NCBI GenBank assembly: GCA_016716525.1
Contig: JADJWE010000001.1
Coordinates: 1,488,001 to 1,552,000 of the forward strand
From: Candidatus Flexicrinis affinis
Lineage (GTDB): Bacteria; Chloroflexota; Anaerolineae; Aggregatilineales; Phototrophicaceae
Direction of reading: 5' to 3'
Length of the DNA stretch: 64,000 bases
Below, piece after piece: positions 34,838 to 42,847 of this stretch. Each line of letters starts with the position of its first letter. Position 1 is the stretch's first letter. A model generated the notes under the pieces. That model searched no databases, had not been told where the DNA came from, and saw only the letters and a program-made list of their open reading frames with translations. The translations under genes were made by a program, and so were the position numbers.

Positions 34838-36306
34838 GCGTAGGATCGTTGACGCCGTCCCGTGCAATCCTGCCGATCGGCGCACTTGTCGCAGCGGGCG
34901 CGATCGGCGCGGCGTCTGCAGTCCTCCCAGCGTCCACGCTGGCATTAGTCGTTGCCACATTCGTCATTGTTCTGGCCTTACTTCTGGCCACACCGGTCGC
35001 CGTATTTGCGCTTCTGATCCTCGCGCCCCTTTCGGCCCTCCTGTCGGTACGCATGCCCGGCGTGCTGCCGGCGGACCTCGGCCAAGTGCTGCTTGCATTG
35101 TCACTGAGCGCACTCATCGCAGCGGCTGTCATCCGCCGTCGCATTTCGCTGCCGCGGCTCGGCAGTCCGATCATGCTTGGCTTGCTTGCATTCGTCGTCG
35201 CAGGCGGCATCAGCGCGTTTTCCGCCGCGAGCCTATCTGCATGGACGGTCGAGTGGCTGAAGTGGCTCCTGATGGCCGCCGTCGCCGCGTGGGTAATCGC
35301 CTACCGGCGCTGGGAGTGGGTGCTCTTCGCGGTGACGATGGCCGGTGTCGCAAACGCGATCGTCGGAATCTGGATCTACTTTGGGGGAAGCGGGGCGGAG
35401 CACTTTCTCATAACCCCGGGCTCGTATCGCGCCTTCGGAACCTTCGAGCAGCCCAATCCATTCGCCGCCTTCATGGGGATAGTCGCGCCTGTGGCGGGTG
35501 CCGCGAGTGTCGGCTACATCCGCGCGGCATGGGCGATGCGCCGCAGCAGTTATCGATCCAGATGGGGAACAAACGTGCTCTGCGCCGGTTATTACGGAGT
35601 GGCCTCGGCGCTGATGCTTGCTGCCCTCGTATTCTCGTGGAGCCGCGGGGCGTGGCTTGCGGCCGGGGTGGCTGGTGTCGTCGTCGCCTTAGCGATGCCG
35701 CGCCGGCGTTTGCACAGCGCCGTCCTGCTGGCTGGCATCGTCGCTGCGAGCGTGTTGGCGATCGCATCCGGTAGGCTGCCAGCTTCGATTACCGAGCGGG
35801 TCGCGAGCGCATTCACCGACCTCGTCAATGTGTCGGACGTCCGCGGCGCCGATGTTACGCCTGAGAACTATGCGGTCGTCGAACGGCTGGCGCATTGGCA
35901 GGCTGCGGTCGAGATGGCGCGCCTGTCGCCTGTCACGGGTGTCGGGCTGGGCAACTATGAGGTCGTGTACCCGCAGGTGCGGTTAATGTCTTGGAAATTC
36001 GCTCTCGGGCATGCCCACAATTACTACTTGAATGTTCTTGCCGAGACTGGCATGATTGGCGTCTTGGCCTACGCTGGAATGTGGGTGGTGTTCGTTGTCG
36101 TTTCGGCGCGAGCGCGTGCCCATCCCGACCCGTTAGCTTCGTCCATCGCGGCCGGTCTGCTTGGGAGTTGGACGTATATCATCGTCCACAGCGTGACCGA
36201 CCAAGTCTTTGTGAACTACGCCTTTCTGCACGTTGGCGTGCTGATAGGTCTCGCCGGTCTTCTGCACGGGCAGACGTGGAAACTCAACAGGCTGAATCCC
36301 CAATGA
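34834..36306 (+). CDS. O-antigen ligase/polymerase family membrane protein
   Basis: 490 residues with about twelve membrane helices. The Wzy_C region shows F-E-Q-P-N-P-F-A-A-F, S-W-S-R-G-A-W-L-A, then S-P-V-T-G-V-G-L-G-N-Y and G-H-A-H-N-Y-Y-L-N-V-L-A-E-T-G, which is the family signature (H-x-H-N). It would join or polymerise lipid-linked glycans outside the membrane. ATGA overlaps link it to the epimerase before and the GtrA gene after, so this is one operon. Two ligase-type enzymes in the same operon suggest two linkages or two steps. Confidence 0.88.
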   Translation: MSVGSLTPSRAILPIGALVAAGAIGAASAVLPASTLALVVATFVIVLALLLATPVAVFALLILAPLSALLSVRMPGVLPADLGQVLLALSLSALIAAAVIRRRISLPRLGSPIMLGLLAFVVAGGISAFSAASLSAWTVEWLKWLLMAAVAAWVIAYRRWEWVLFAVTMAGVANAIVGIWIYFGGSGAEHFLITPGSYRAFGTFEQPNPFAAFMGIVAPVAGAASVGYIRAAWAMRRSSYRSRWGTNVLCAGYYGVASALMLAALVFSWSRGAWLAAGVAGVVVALAMPRRRLHSAVLLAGIVAASVLAIASGRLPASITERVASAFTDLVNVSDVRGADVTPENYAVVERLAHWQAAVEMARLSPVTGVGLGNYEVVYPQVRLMSWKFALGHAHNYYLNVLAETGMIGVLAYAGMWVVFVVVSARARAHPDPLASSIAAGLLGSWTYIIVHSVTDQVFVNYAFLHVGVLIGLAGLLHGQTWKLNRLNPQ

Positions 36307-36896
36307 CGACAACCGAGGCAGCCGTGGTCGAAACCACAGACGTGCGCCACTTCCGCACGCCGCTGGATGGAATCATTCGCTACGCAGCGAATCGGTTCGG
36401 CCCGACGCGTGCAAAGGAAATGGAACGCTTCTTCCGGTTCGCCGTGGTCGGCGCTTCGGGTGCAGTCATCGACCTCGGCCTGCTGTTCATCCTTCAGCAG
36501 ACGATCATTCCGCCCACCCGTGGCCTTACAGTCGCGCTTGCGAGCGGGATCGCATTCTTTACTGCGGTCATCAGCAATTTTGTCTGGACGCGTCTATGGG
36601 TGTATCCGGACTCGCGTTCGCGCTCGATGCGTCGCCAGCTCGCGATGTTTACCCTTGTGAGTGTCGCGGGCGGCCTTTTCCGACTTCTCTGGATGGCGCT
36701 TATGGCGTTTCCGATCGGCGCGCTCGTCACACCGATCGCCGCGCCGGTAATTCAGGCCGTCGTCGGTGAGTTCGAGGTCAACCAGTTTACTGAGGCGCGT
36801 ATCGGCAGTATCGTGGCGCAGATGATCGCGATGGTCATCGTGATGATGTGGAACTTCTACGCCAATCGTCATTGGACGTATAACGACGTGGATTGA
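36303..36896 (+). CDS. GtrA-family membrane protein
   Basis: 197 residues from the ATG at 36303 (ATGA overlap); a longer open frame runs upstream inside the ligase gene. Four membrane helices are visible, with the GtrA signatures F-F-R-F-A-V-V-G-A-S-G-A-V-I-D, S-N-F-V-W-T-R-L-W-V-Y and N-F-Y-A-N-R-H-W-T-Y at the end. GtrA proteins are thought to flip or hold undecaprenyl-linked glucose or other lipid-linked sugars. An Arg-rich loop between helices 2 and 3 is usual. The gene lies between a ligase and a glycosyltransferase, consistent with lipid-linked sugar handling. Confidence 0.9.
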   Translation: MTTTEAAVVETTDVRHFRTPLDGIIRYAANRFGPTRAKEMERFFRFAVVGASGAVIDLGLLFILQQTIIPPTRGLTVALASGIAFFTAVISNFVWTRLWVYPDSRSRSMRRQLAMFTLVSVAGGLFRLLWMALMAFPIGALVTPIAAPVIQAVVGEFEVNQFTEARIGSIVAQMIAMVIVMMWNFYANRHWTYNDVD

Positions 36897-36897
36897 C

Positions 36898-38028
36898 ATG
36901 GCGCGCGTCGCCATTGAGTACTCCCCTGCCCTGCTTCAGGCCGGCGGCGTTGGTCGCAGCGTCCGCGAGATGACGGCGGCACTGCTCCAGTCTGCCCGAC
37001 ACGAATACACGCTGGTCACCAGCGGCCTTCCCGCGCCTCGCCTTCCGACTGAATTAGCTGCCCAACAGCGCAGCATTCCCATTCCCGACCGCGTGTTGAC
37101 CCGCCTCTGGCATCGTGCCGGCGCAGCGTTTCCCGCGTCCCTGTTCGTGCGTGGCCACGACCTGTTCTTCGCGACGAACTTTGCGCTGCCGCCGCTTCCG
37201 CGCGGCATGCGATCTGCCGTGTTCATCCACGACCTGACCTACTTGCATGCCGCTGATGCCGCTGTTCCCTCATTGATCGCATTCCTCTCGAGCGTCGTCC
37301 CACGGGCCGTGGCGACTGCCGACGTCGTGGTCGTCAATTCCCTCTCCACCAAGTCCGATCTCGTCGCTGCGTACGGTGTCGACCCGGAGCGTATCCACCC
37401 TGTTCAGTTCGGTGTCGGCACGCAGTTCCGTCCGGTCGAAAAAGCGGTCGCGCAGTCGACCGCCGCGCGCTATGGCCTCGGCGGTACACCTTACGTTCTT
37501 GCCGTCGGAACGCTGCAGCCGCGAAAGAACTACGCACGGCTGATCGAAGCCGTCGGTAGTCTCCGCAGCTCAGGGCATAACGTTCACCTTGCGATTGCCG
37601 GCCCCGAGGGCTGGATGACGGAAGAACTCCGCGTAGGCGCGAACGGTTCAGGCGACTTTGTGCACCTGTTGGGTAAGGTGCCCGACGGCGATCTGCCGGC
37701 CCTATACAGTGGCGCGCTCTGTTTTGCGATGCCTTCGCTTTACGAGGGGTACGGCCTGCCGGTGCTAGAGGCGATGGCGTGTGGCGCACCGGTCGTAACG
37801 TCGAATGTTTCGTCTCTGCCCGAGGCGGCAGGTGGCGCTGCGCTTCTAGTTGATCCGCGTGACGTGGATGCGCTCGCCGACGCGCTTGGCGGTCTTGTGA
37901 CGAACGCGGAACTCCGGGCGGATCTCGCGCAGCGTGGGCTTGACCGGGTGCGCGGCCTGACTTGGGCTCGCACGGCGGCGGAACTGGAATCGGCGTTCGA
38001 CTTCGCGCTTGCCAATCCCCGGTCGTGA
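36898..38028 (+). CDS. GT4-family glycosyltransferase
   Basis: 376 residues, starting one base after the GtrA stop. A GT-B fold with the N-terminal acceptor half (G-G-V-G-R-S-V-R-E-M) and the C-terminal donor half: V-G-T-L-Q-P-R-K-N-Y, L-G-K-V-P-D-G-D-L-P-A-L-Y and the nucleotide-sugar motif P-S-L-Y-E-G-Y-G-L-P-V-L-E-A-M-A-C-G-A-P-V-V. It is a retaining transferase, probably adding mannose or glucose to a lipid-linked glycan in the cytoplasm. Last gene of the polysaccharide operon. Polar 11-mer copy 3 lies at its 5' end. Confidence 0.92.
   Translation: MARVAIEYSPALLQAGGVGRSVREMTAALLQSARHEYTLVTSGLPAPRLPTELAAQQRSIPIPDRVLTRLWHRAGAAFPASLFVRGHDLFFATNFALPPLPRGMRSAVFIHDLTYLHAADAAVPSLIAFLSSVVPRAVATADVVVVNSLSTKSDLVAAYGVDPERIHPVQFGVGTQFRPVEKAVAQSTAARYGLGGTPYVLAVGTLQPRKNYARLIEAVGSLRSSGHNVHLAIAGPEGWMTEELRVGANGSGDFVHLLGKVPDGDLPALYSGALCFAMPSLYEGYGLPVLEAMACGAPVVTSNVSSLPEAAGGAALLVDPRDVDALADALGGLVTNAELRADLAQRGLDRVRGLTWARTAAELESAFDFALANPRS
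36920..36930 (-). repeat. Polar 11-mer copy 3
   Basis: Exact TCCCCTGCCCT on the + strand in the GT4 gene, reading Ser-Pro-Ala-Leu. Confidence 0.6.
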
Positions 38029-38039
38029 CGAACGCCGGG

Positions 38040-38045
38040 TATAAT
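38040..38045 (+). promoter_or_regulatory. -10 element TATAAT before the thioesterase gene
   Basis: A perfect TATAAT sits 24 bases before the GTG start; no good -35 hexamer is visible at 16-18 bases. Confidence 0.4.
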
Positions 38046-38069
38046 CGCAGCACACGAGAGGGGGTACCG

Positions 38070-38558
38070 GTGGCCGACTCACATCCCGCAAAATCGATCG
38101 CCAAGTCGCGCGTGTCGCTTAGTTCCGTCATGGGGCCGCACGATACCAACATTCACGGCAACATCCACGGCGGCGTCATCATGAAGCTTGTCGACGAGGT
38201 CGGCGCGCTCGCGGCCGTTCGCCATGCTCGCATGCCGGTGGTGACGATCGTGATCGACAGCATGATGTTCCTTGAGCCGATCCGGGTCGGAAATGTGGTT
38301 ACGTTGAACGCAGAGCTGACGTGGGTCGGCCGAACGTCAATGGAGGTGCGTGTCGAAGTTACGGCCGAGAACCCGCTGACGGGCACCGTTACCATGACGA
38401 ACACCGCCTATCTCGTCTACGTCGCGCTTGATCCGGACGGCCGCCCTGCCCCGGTGCCGCGTTTGATCTATGAGAATGACGAGCAGCGTAAGCGTGCCGA
38501 GGGCGCCGAAGTCCGACAGCAGGAACGCAAACGGCGTCAAAGCGAGGACTCGCGATGA
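38070..38558 (+). CDS. Hotdog-fold acyl-CoA thioesterase (YciA/BACH-like)
   Basis: 162 residues from a GTG at 38070 with GAGAGGGGG upstream; the longer open frame from 37962 overlaps the glycosyltransferase. The hotdog core shows D-T-N-I-H-G-N-I-H-G-G-V-I-M-K-L-V-D-E, with the catalytic Asn and Asp positions, then M-M-F-L-E-P-I-R-V-G-N-V-V. A basic/acidic helix tail (Q-Q-E-R-K-R-R-Q) follows. It would hydrolyse acyl-CoA in the cytoplasm; chain-length preference is unknown. The stop overlaps the chlI start by 4 bases. Confidence 0.88.
   Translation: MADSHPAKSIAKSRVSLSSVMGPHDTNIHGNIHGGVIMKLVDEVGALAAVRHARMPVVTIVIDSMMFLEPIRVGNVVTLNAELTWVGRTSMEVRVEVTAENPLTGTVTMTNTAYLVYVALDPDGRPAPVPRLIYENDEQRKRAEGAEVRQQERKRRQSEDSR
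38444..38451 (-). repeat. GGGCAGGG octamer, KOPS-like
   Basis: CCCTGCCC on the + strand, core of the polar 11-mer without its flanks. Further minus-oriented cores are at 42004-42011 and 50990-50997; + oriented ones at 17683-17690 and 61874-61881. Confidence 0.35.
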
Positions 38559-39745
38559 CCGACGATCGCCAAGACGCGGTTAGCTCGCCAGATTCGGAAG
38601 GGCCGACGACAGGTCGCTCGGTTCTGCTGGAACTGCTCAGGTCGTCGGGTGCGAACGCGGTATTGGCGGAGCGACCGACCGACCTCGGGCTTGCCGAACA
38701 CCGGCCTTACCCGTTTATGGCGCTGGTCGGCCAGACCGACATGCGGGTGGCGCTGCTGTTGGCAGTGATCAATCCGAATATCGGGGGCGTGCTGCTGATC
38801 GGCCAGCGCGGGACCGGCAAGACGACAGCCGTGCGCAGCCTGACCGACATCCTCCCCGCTGTAGAAGTCAGTGACTGTGAGGAAGGCGTCATCGAGGAAG
38901 ACCTCAAGTCGCCGTACGCCGAGACGCTGTACCCCGACTGCTACGAGAAGCACAAGCGCGGGGAACCCATATCGCATTTCGAGGCGGTCAAGCTCGTCGA
39001 GCTGCCGCTGACGGCGCGACTCGATGACGTCGTCGGTGGCATCAACGAGCGAATTGCTGTACAGCGCAATCGTGTTCGCCTTGAGCGTGGCATTCTGGCG
39101 CGTGCCGACCGCAATATCCTCTATGTCGATGAGGTCAACCTGCTTGACGACACGATCGTCGACGCGATCTTGGATGCTGCGGCGCAAGGAAGCTACAGCG
39201 TGCGCCGGGGGCCGATGGTCGGGACGTATCGGTCGCGCTTTGTACTTGTCGGCAGCATGAACCCGGAGGAAGGCAACCTGCGGCCTCAAATCCTCGACCG
39301 GTTCGGCCTGCGTGTCGGTGTGCGCGGGCTGTTCGACGGGGACGAGCGTCGCATCGTGTTCGACCGGATGCGGGCGTTTCGGACGAATCCGTCAGCCTTC
39401 ATCCAGAGCTTCGAGTGGGCGACCGCTGAGGCGCGCGATGAAGTACAGGCGGCAAAGGAGCGGCTGGAAAAGACGTCGCTTTCCGACGAGGCGTTCGACG
39501 TGGGATTCGAGCTTATTCGACAGCTCGAGATCGACTCTCATCGGGCCGATTACGTCATGTTCGAGGCGGCGCGCGCCTACGCAGCGATTGACGGTCGCAC
39601 ACGTGCTACCGTGGACGACTTGTTGGCCATCGCACCGCTTGCACTCCGCCAGCGCCGCAGCACGTATATGAAACAGTTTTTCCTTGAGCAAACCCAAGAA
39701 GACGAGGAAATTCGTGCAAGCATCGAAGCACTTCGGCCGAAGTGA
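38555..39745 (+). CDS. chlI: Magnesium-chelatase subunit I-like AAA+ ATPase
   Basis: 396 residues, start ATG overlapping the thioesterase stop. It matches BchI/ChlI: Y-P-F-M-A-L-V-G-Q, Walker A G-Q-R-G-T-G-K-T-T-A, the long insert, Walker B I-L-Y-V-D-E-V-N-L-L, then V-G-S-M-N-P-E-E-G-N-L-R-P-Q-I-L-D-R-F-G-L as sensor 1/arginine finger. The enzyme drives metal insertion into protoporphyrin with subunits H and D, or into cobalamin precursors with CobN. Neither partner is in the window, so phototrophy cannot be inferred. A membrane protein gene overlaps its 3' end by 32 bases. Confidence 0.88.
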   Translation: MTDDRQDAVSSPDSEGPTTGRSVLLELLRSSGANAVLAERPTDLGLAEHRPYPFMALVGQTDMRVALLLAVINPNIGGVLLIGQRGTGKTTAVRSLTDILPAVEVSDCEEGVIEEDLKSPYAETLYPDCYEKHKRGEPISHFEAVKLVELPLTARLDDVVGGINERIAVQRNRVRLERGILARADRNILYVDEVNLLDDTIVDAILDAAAQGSYSVRRGPMVGTYRSRFVLVGSMNPEEGNLRPQILDRFGLRVGVRGLFDGDERRIVFDRMRAFRTNPSAFIQSFEWATAEARDEVQAAKERLEKTSLSDEAFDVGFELIRQLEIDSHRADYVMFEAARAYAAIDGRTRATVDDLLAIAPLALRQRRSTYMKQFFLEQTQEDEEIRASIEALRPK

Positions 39746-40358
39746 AGCGGCAGCGGCGGCGCTGACCGTTGTCGCCGCCGTCGGTTATGCGCTGCCGTGG
39801 GCCACGGCCACAGCCTCGGCTCTGACCTTCTCCGCGTACGACCTCGCGGAGTGGACAAGCCTGATTCCCGGCGTAAGGTACGGCGTGGAGCCCATGGCCG
39901 TACCGGGGCAGCTGCGTGCGGTCCTGATTTCCCTAACGCTGTTGGTCGTCCTTCTCCCAGCGCGGCGTAAGTCTATCTTCGGCGTGGTGTCCGCTGTCGC
40001 CGCGATTACACTGGTGGTCGCGCAGCTTCCGCCATTGGAGTACTTCATGGGCGCGGGTTTCCGTGCCGACGTGAACTACGGCCAGCAGTTCACCTTCTCG
40101 CTGTTAGCGCTGATCGGCGCGACCTTGTGCTGGATGGTCCCGCGTGGGGCGCCCCGGACGATCGCGATGGTGCTCACGGGTGCGTCGGGTGCGGTCATCG
40201 CGGTCACAGCCGCCGCGCGCGGACTGGAAGCCATGGCCGGATTAGCTGTCGGTTTCTCACTGGGTATCGGGCCGTGGATAACCGCCGGGAGCATCGCCGC
40301 GCTCGCGGTGATTGCGCTTCGAAGCTACGTCCGCCCGAAATCAAAAGGGGCGCCGTAA
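39714..40358 (+). CDS. Hypothetical polytopic membrane protein
   Basis: 214 residues from the GTG at 39714, preceded by GAGGAAA; a TTG at 39684 would give ten more. About six hydrophobic segments are visible (starting A-A-A-A-L-T-V-V-A-A-V-G-Y, L-I-S-L-T-L-L-V-V-L-L, F-G-V-V-S-A-V-A-A-I, F-S-L-L-A-L-I-G-A, then two more), with short Arg-rich loops. I do not recognise the family. The 32-base overlap with chlI suggests co-translation, perhaps linking it to the chelatase-like ATPase. Its stop codon lies in the loop of the acpP terminator hairpin. Confidence 0.6.
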   Translation: MQASKHFGRSEAAAAALTVVAAVGYALPWATATASALTFSAYDLAEWTSLIPGVRYGVEPMAVPGQLRAVLISLTLLVVLLPARRKSIFGVVSAVAAITLVVAQLPPLEYFMGAGFRADVNYGQQFTFSLLALIGATLCWMVPRGAPRTIAMVLTGASGAVIAVTAAARGLEAMAGLAVGFSLGIGPWITAGSIAALAVIALRSYVRPKSKGAP

Positions 40359-40365
40359 GCGCCCC
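40341..40365 (-). terminator. Terminator of acpP
   Basis: On the minus strand GGGGCGC, loop TTACG, GCGCCCC, then TTTTGA. It lies 36 bases after the acpP stop and also covers the stop codon of the convergent membrane gene. Confidence 0.75.
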
Positions 40366-40400
40366 CCGAGTCGTTCGATGGATAATGCGGGCCGCAGCGC

Positions 40401-40634
40401 CTACATGCGCTCCTTGATGTATTCGATCGCCGCACCGACAGTCTCGATCTTCTGGGCGTCCTCGTCCTTGATCTCGCCGCCGAACTGACGTTCAAATTCC
40501 ATGATCAGCTCGACGAGGTCGAGCGAATCCGCTTCCAGATCATTGCGAAAGTGCGCGTCCAGCGTCACTTTTTCCTCTTCCACACCGAGAAGATCGATGA
40601 CGATCTTTTTGACTTTTTCCTCAACCGTCTCCAT
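40401..40634 (-). CDS. acpP: Acyl carrier protein
   Basis: 77 residues, acidic. The phosphopantetheine Ser is in E-A-D-S-L-D-L-V-E-L (residue 37), and the helical pattern fits a standard fatty-acid AcpP: E-K-V-K-K-I-V-I-D-L-L at the start, I-E-T-V-G-A-A-I-E-Y-I near the end. It carries growing acyl chains in fatty-acid synthesis. It is a single-gene unit between its own promoter and terminator, without the usual fab gene neighbours. Divergent from fni. Confidence 0.97.
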   Translation of the reverse strand: METVEEKVKKIVIDLLGVEEEKVTLDAHFRNDLEADSLDLVELIMEFERQFGGEIKDEDAQKIETVGAAIEYIKERM

Positions 40635-40682
40635 GGCTCCCTACCTGCCTCCTGCTAGGTCATCCTCAAGTGATAGCGCAAG

Positions 40683-40711
40683 ATTATACCGCCGAATGAA
40701 ATCGGTGCTAG
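40683..40711 (-). promoter_or_regulatory. Promoter of acpP
   Basis: On the minus strand a perfect TATAAT (40688-40683) follows a weak CTAGCA at -35 with a 17-base spacer. GGGAG lies close to the start codon. Confidence 0.5.
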
Positions 40712-40727
40712 TCTGCTTCTGCCGTCA

Positions 40728-40756
40728 TTGACACACCAACACCCCGGAAGTACGAT
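40728..40756 (+). promoter_or_regulatory. Promoter of fni
   Basis: A perfect TTGACA (40728-40733), 17-base spacer, TACGAT (40751-40756). The gene starts 31 bases downstream. Confidence 0.6.
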
Positions 40757-40787
40757 TGCGCCACTCCGACATAAGGAACACCTAAGC

Positions 40788-41834
40788 ATGTCAGAAGTGA
40801 CGCCACCAACGACCGAAAGCCGCAAGGTCGACCACATCAAGATCAATCTCGAACGCGACGTCCAGTTCCCCCGGCTTACGACGGGCTTGGAGCGCCTGCG
40901 TCTGCTGCACAACGCAGTTCCCGAGCTTGACTTGGCTGAAGTCGATACGACGCTTACGTTGTTCGGCAAGCGGTTGACTGCGCCGATTCTCGTCTCGTCC
41001 ATGACCGGCGGGACAGGCATGGCGAGCACGATCAACCGCAACCTCGCCGCGGTCGCAGATCGACACGGCTTGGCGATGGGTGTCGGCTCGCAGCGTGCAG
41101 CAGTCGAAGATCCGGCGCTGGCCGAGTCGTACAAGATTCGCGCCGTGGCGCCCAACCTGCTGCTGTTCGCGAACATCGGTGCGGTGCAGTTCAACTACGG
41201 CTACGGCGTCGACCTATGCCGCCGCGCGGTCGACATGATCGAAGCGGACGCGCTGATCTTGCATTTCAACGTTCTGCAAGAGGCCGTGCAGCCGGAAGGC
41301 GACACCAACTTCAGCGACCTGCTCGACAAGATTGCGGAAGTCGCAACACACGTCGGAGTTCCTGTGATCGCCAAGGAAGTCGGCTGGGGATTCAGCGAAC
41401 AAAACGTACGCGACCTTGCGGCGGCGGGTGTAGCCGCGATTGACGTGGCAGGTGCCGGTGGCACGTCGTGGAGCCAGGTCGAACGCTTCCGGGCGCCATC
41501 CCGCTTCCACGAGGAAGTTGCTTCGGCGTTTGAGGATTGGGGCATCACGACCGTCGAGGCCCTGAAGTATGCGCGGCTCGGCGCGCCCCAGCTCCCGATC
41601 TTCGCCAGCGGCGGGCTGCGTACCGGTGTCGACATCGCCAAGTGCATCGCGTTAGGGGCCAGCCTTGGCGGAATCGCCGGGCAGTTCTTGCGTGCCGCGA
41701 CCGAATCCGAGGACGCGGTTGAGCATGTTGTTTCCGTCTTGACCGCTCAACTGCGGATTGCCATGCAGTGTACGGGAAGCCATACGCTCGGCGACCTGCG
41801 CAGTGTCACCCTGCTCGAGGATACGCACGCTTGA
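40788..41834 (+). CDS. fni: Isopentenyl-diphosphate isomerase, type 2
   Basis: 348 residues from the ATG at 40788 (AAGGA about 12 bases upstream). It is an FMN-dependent TIM-barrel enzyme interconverting IPP and DMAPP, the isoprenoid building blocks. Signatures: R-K-V-D-H-I-K-I-N-L near the start, S-S-M-T-G-G-T, H-F-N-V-L-Q-E-A-V-Q-P-E-G-D, K-E-V-G-W-G, A-G-A-G-G-T-S-W and A-S-G-G-L-R-T-G. The prenyl synthase follows with a stop/start overlap, so precursor supply and chain building are co-expressed, plausibly also serving the menaquinone side chain. Confidence 0.95.
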   Translation: MSEVTPPTTESRKVDHIKINLERDVQFPRLTTGLERLRLLHNAVPELDLAEVDTTLTLFGKRLTAPILVSSMTGGTGMASTINRNLAAVADRHGLAMGVGSQRAAVEDPALAESYKIRAVAPNLLLFANIGAVQFNYGYGVDLCRRAVDMIEADALILHFNVLQEAVQPEGDTNFSDLLDKIAEVATHVGVPVIAKEVGWGFSEQNVRDLAAAGVAAIDVAGAGGTSWSQVERFRAPSRFHEEVASAFEDWGITTVEALKYARLGAPQLPIFASGGLRTGVDIAKCIALGASLGGIAGQFLRAATESEDAVEHVVSVLTAQLRIAMQCTGSHTLGDLRSVTLLEDTHA

Positions 41835-42847
41835 ACCTGTCTCTGATCTCCGACTTCGTCATTGCCACAGAGAAAGCCATTCGTAGCGCTCTCGATGTGA
41901 TCCCAATGGACAGCTCCGGCTTCGGAACGATGGTGCGTTATCCATTTGGACTCGTCGACGAATACGGTGTGCCGTTCGCTGGGCAGACTGGCAAGCGCAT
42001 CCGCCCTGCCCTTCTCTTGCTGTGTGCCGACGCCACCGGGTGCGATTGGCGACCCGCCGTGCCCGCAGCTACAGCCGTCGAGCTGCTGCATAACTTCTCG
42101 CTCGTCCATGACGACGTGCAGGACAACTCTCCACTCCGCCATGGCCGCCCGACAGTCTGGCGCGTCTGGGGAATCGCCAACGCTATCAACGTCGGGGACG
42201 CGCTCTTTGCGCTGAGTCTGCACGTGCTGCAGAATTTGAGCAGCACCGGTGTGGCGCCGGATGTCGTCATTGCCGCAAGCCGGTTGTTCACTGAGACCGC
42301 GCTGAAGCTCACGCGTGGTCAGCACCTTGACATGCGCTTCGAGACACTGGATGACGTCTCAGTGGACGCATACCTTGAGATGATCGCCGGCAAAACGGCT
42401 GCACTGCTCGGTGTCTGCGGCCAGCTCGGGGCGTTGATCGCTACGGGAGATACGAAGCGTGCCGAGCACTTTGGCGCGTACGCGCTCAACGTCGGCATGG
42501 CCTTCCAGATCAGGGACGACATCCTGGGTATATGGGGTGACGAAGCCGTTACGGGAAAGTCGGCATCATCCGATATCGAGGCGCGCAAAAAGTCGCTGCC
42601 TGTCCTGCATGGGCTTCCCGCCAGCGAAGAACTGCGCGACTTGTATGCCCGCCCGGCTATGTCCCCATCCGACATCGCTAGTGCTGTCCGGATTCTTGAC
42701 GAGGTTGGGGCGCGTGACTACGCCGTTCAGCTTGAGCAGCACTACACCCAGCAGGCGATGCACGCACTGGATCGCGCTGCGCCGACGCCCGAGGGCCGGG
42801 AGAAGCTGCTCGCCCTGACCACCGCCTTGTTTGCGAGAAGCAGCTAG
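41831..42847 (+). CDS. Polyprenyl diphosphate synthase (FPP/GGPP-type)
   Basis: 338 residues from a TTG at 41831 that overlaps the fni stop (TTGA), with GAGGATA upstream; an ATG at 41908 is possible. Both Asp-rich motifs are present: V-H-D-D-V-Q-D-N-S and I-R-D-D-I-L-G-I-W-G-D, plus G-K-R-I-R-P and G-K-T-A-A-L-L. It condenses IPP units into C15-C20 or longer chains; product length cannot be read with certainty. Its stop shares CTAG with convergent hemW. Confidence 0.9.
   Translation: MNLSLISDFVIATEKAIRSALDVIPMDSSGFGTMVRYPFGLVDEYGVPFAGQTGKRIRPALLLLCADATGCDWRPAVPAATAVELLHNFSLVHDDVQDNSPLRHGRPTVWRVWGIANAINVGDALFALSLHVLQNLSSTGVAPDVVIAASRLFTETALKLTRGQHLDMRFETLDDVSVDAYLEMIAGKTAALLGVCGQLGALIATGDTKRAEHFGAYALNVGMAFQIRDDILGIWGDEAVTGKSASSDIEARKKSLPVLHGLPASEELRDLYARPAMSPSDIASAVRILDEVGARDYAVQLEQHYTQQAMHALDRAAPTPEGREKLLALTTALFARSS

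Noticed and set aside
38555..39745. Evidence for phototrophy
   Set aside because: chlI-type ATPases also serve cobalamin synthesis and other roles, and no other pigment gene is seen.
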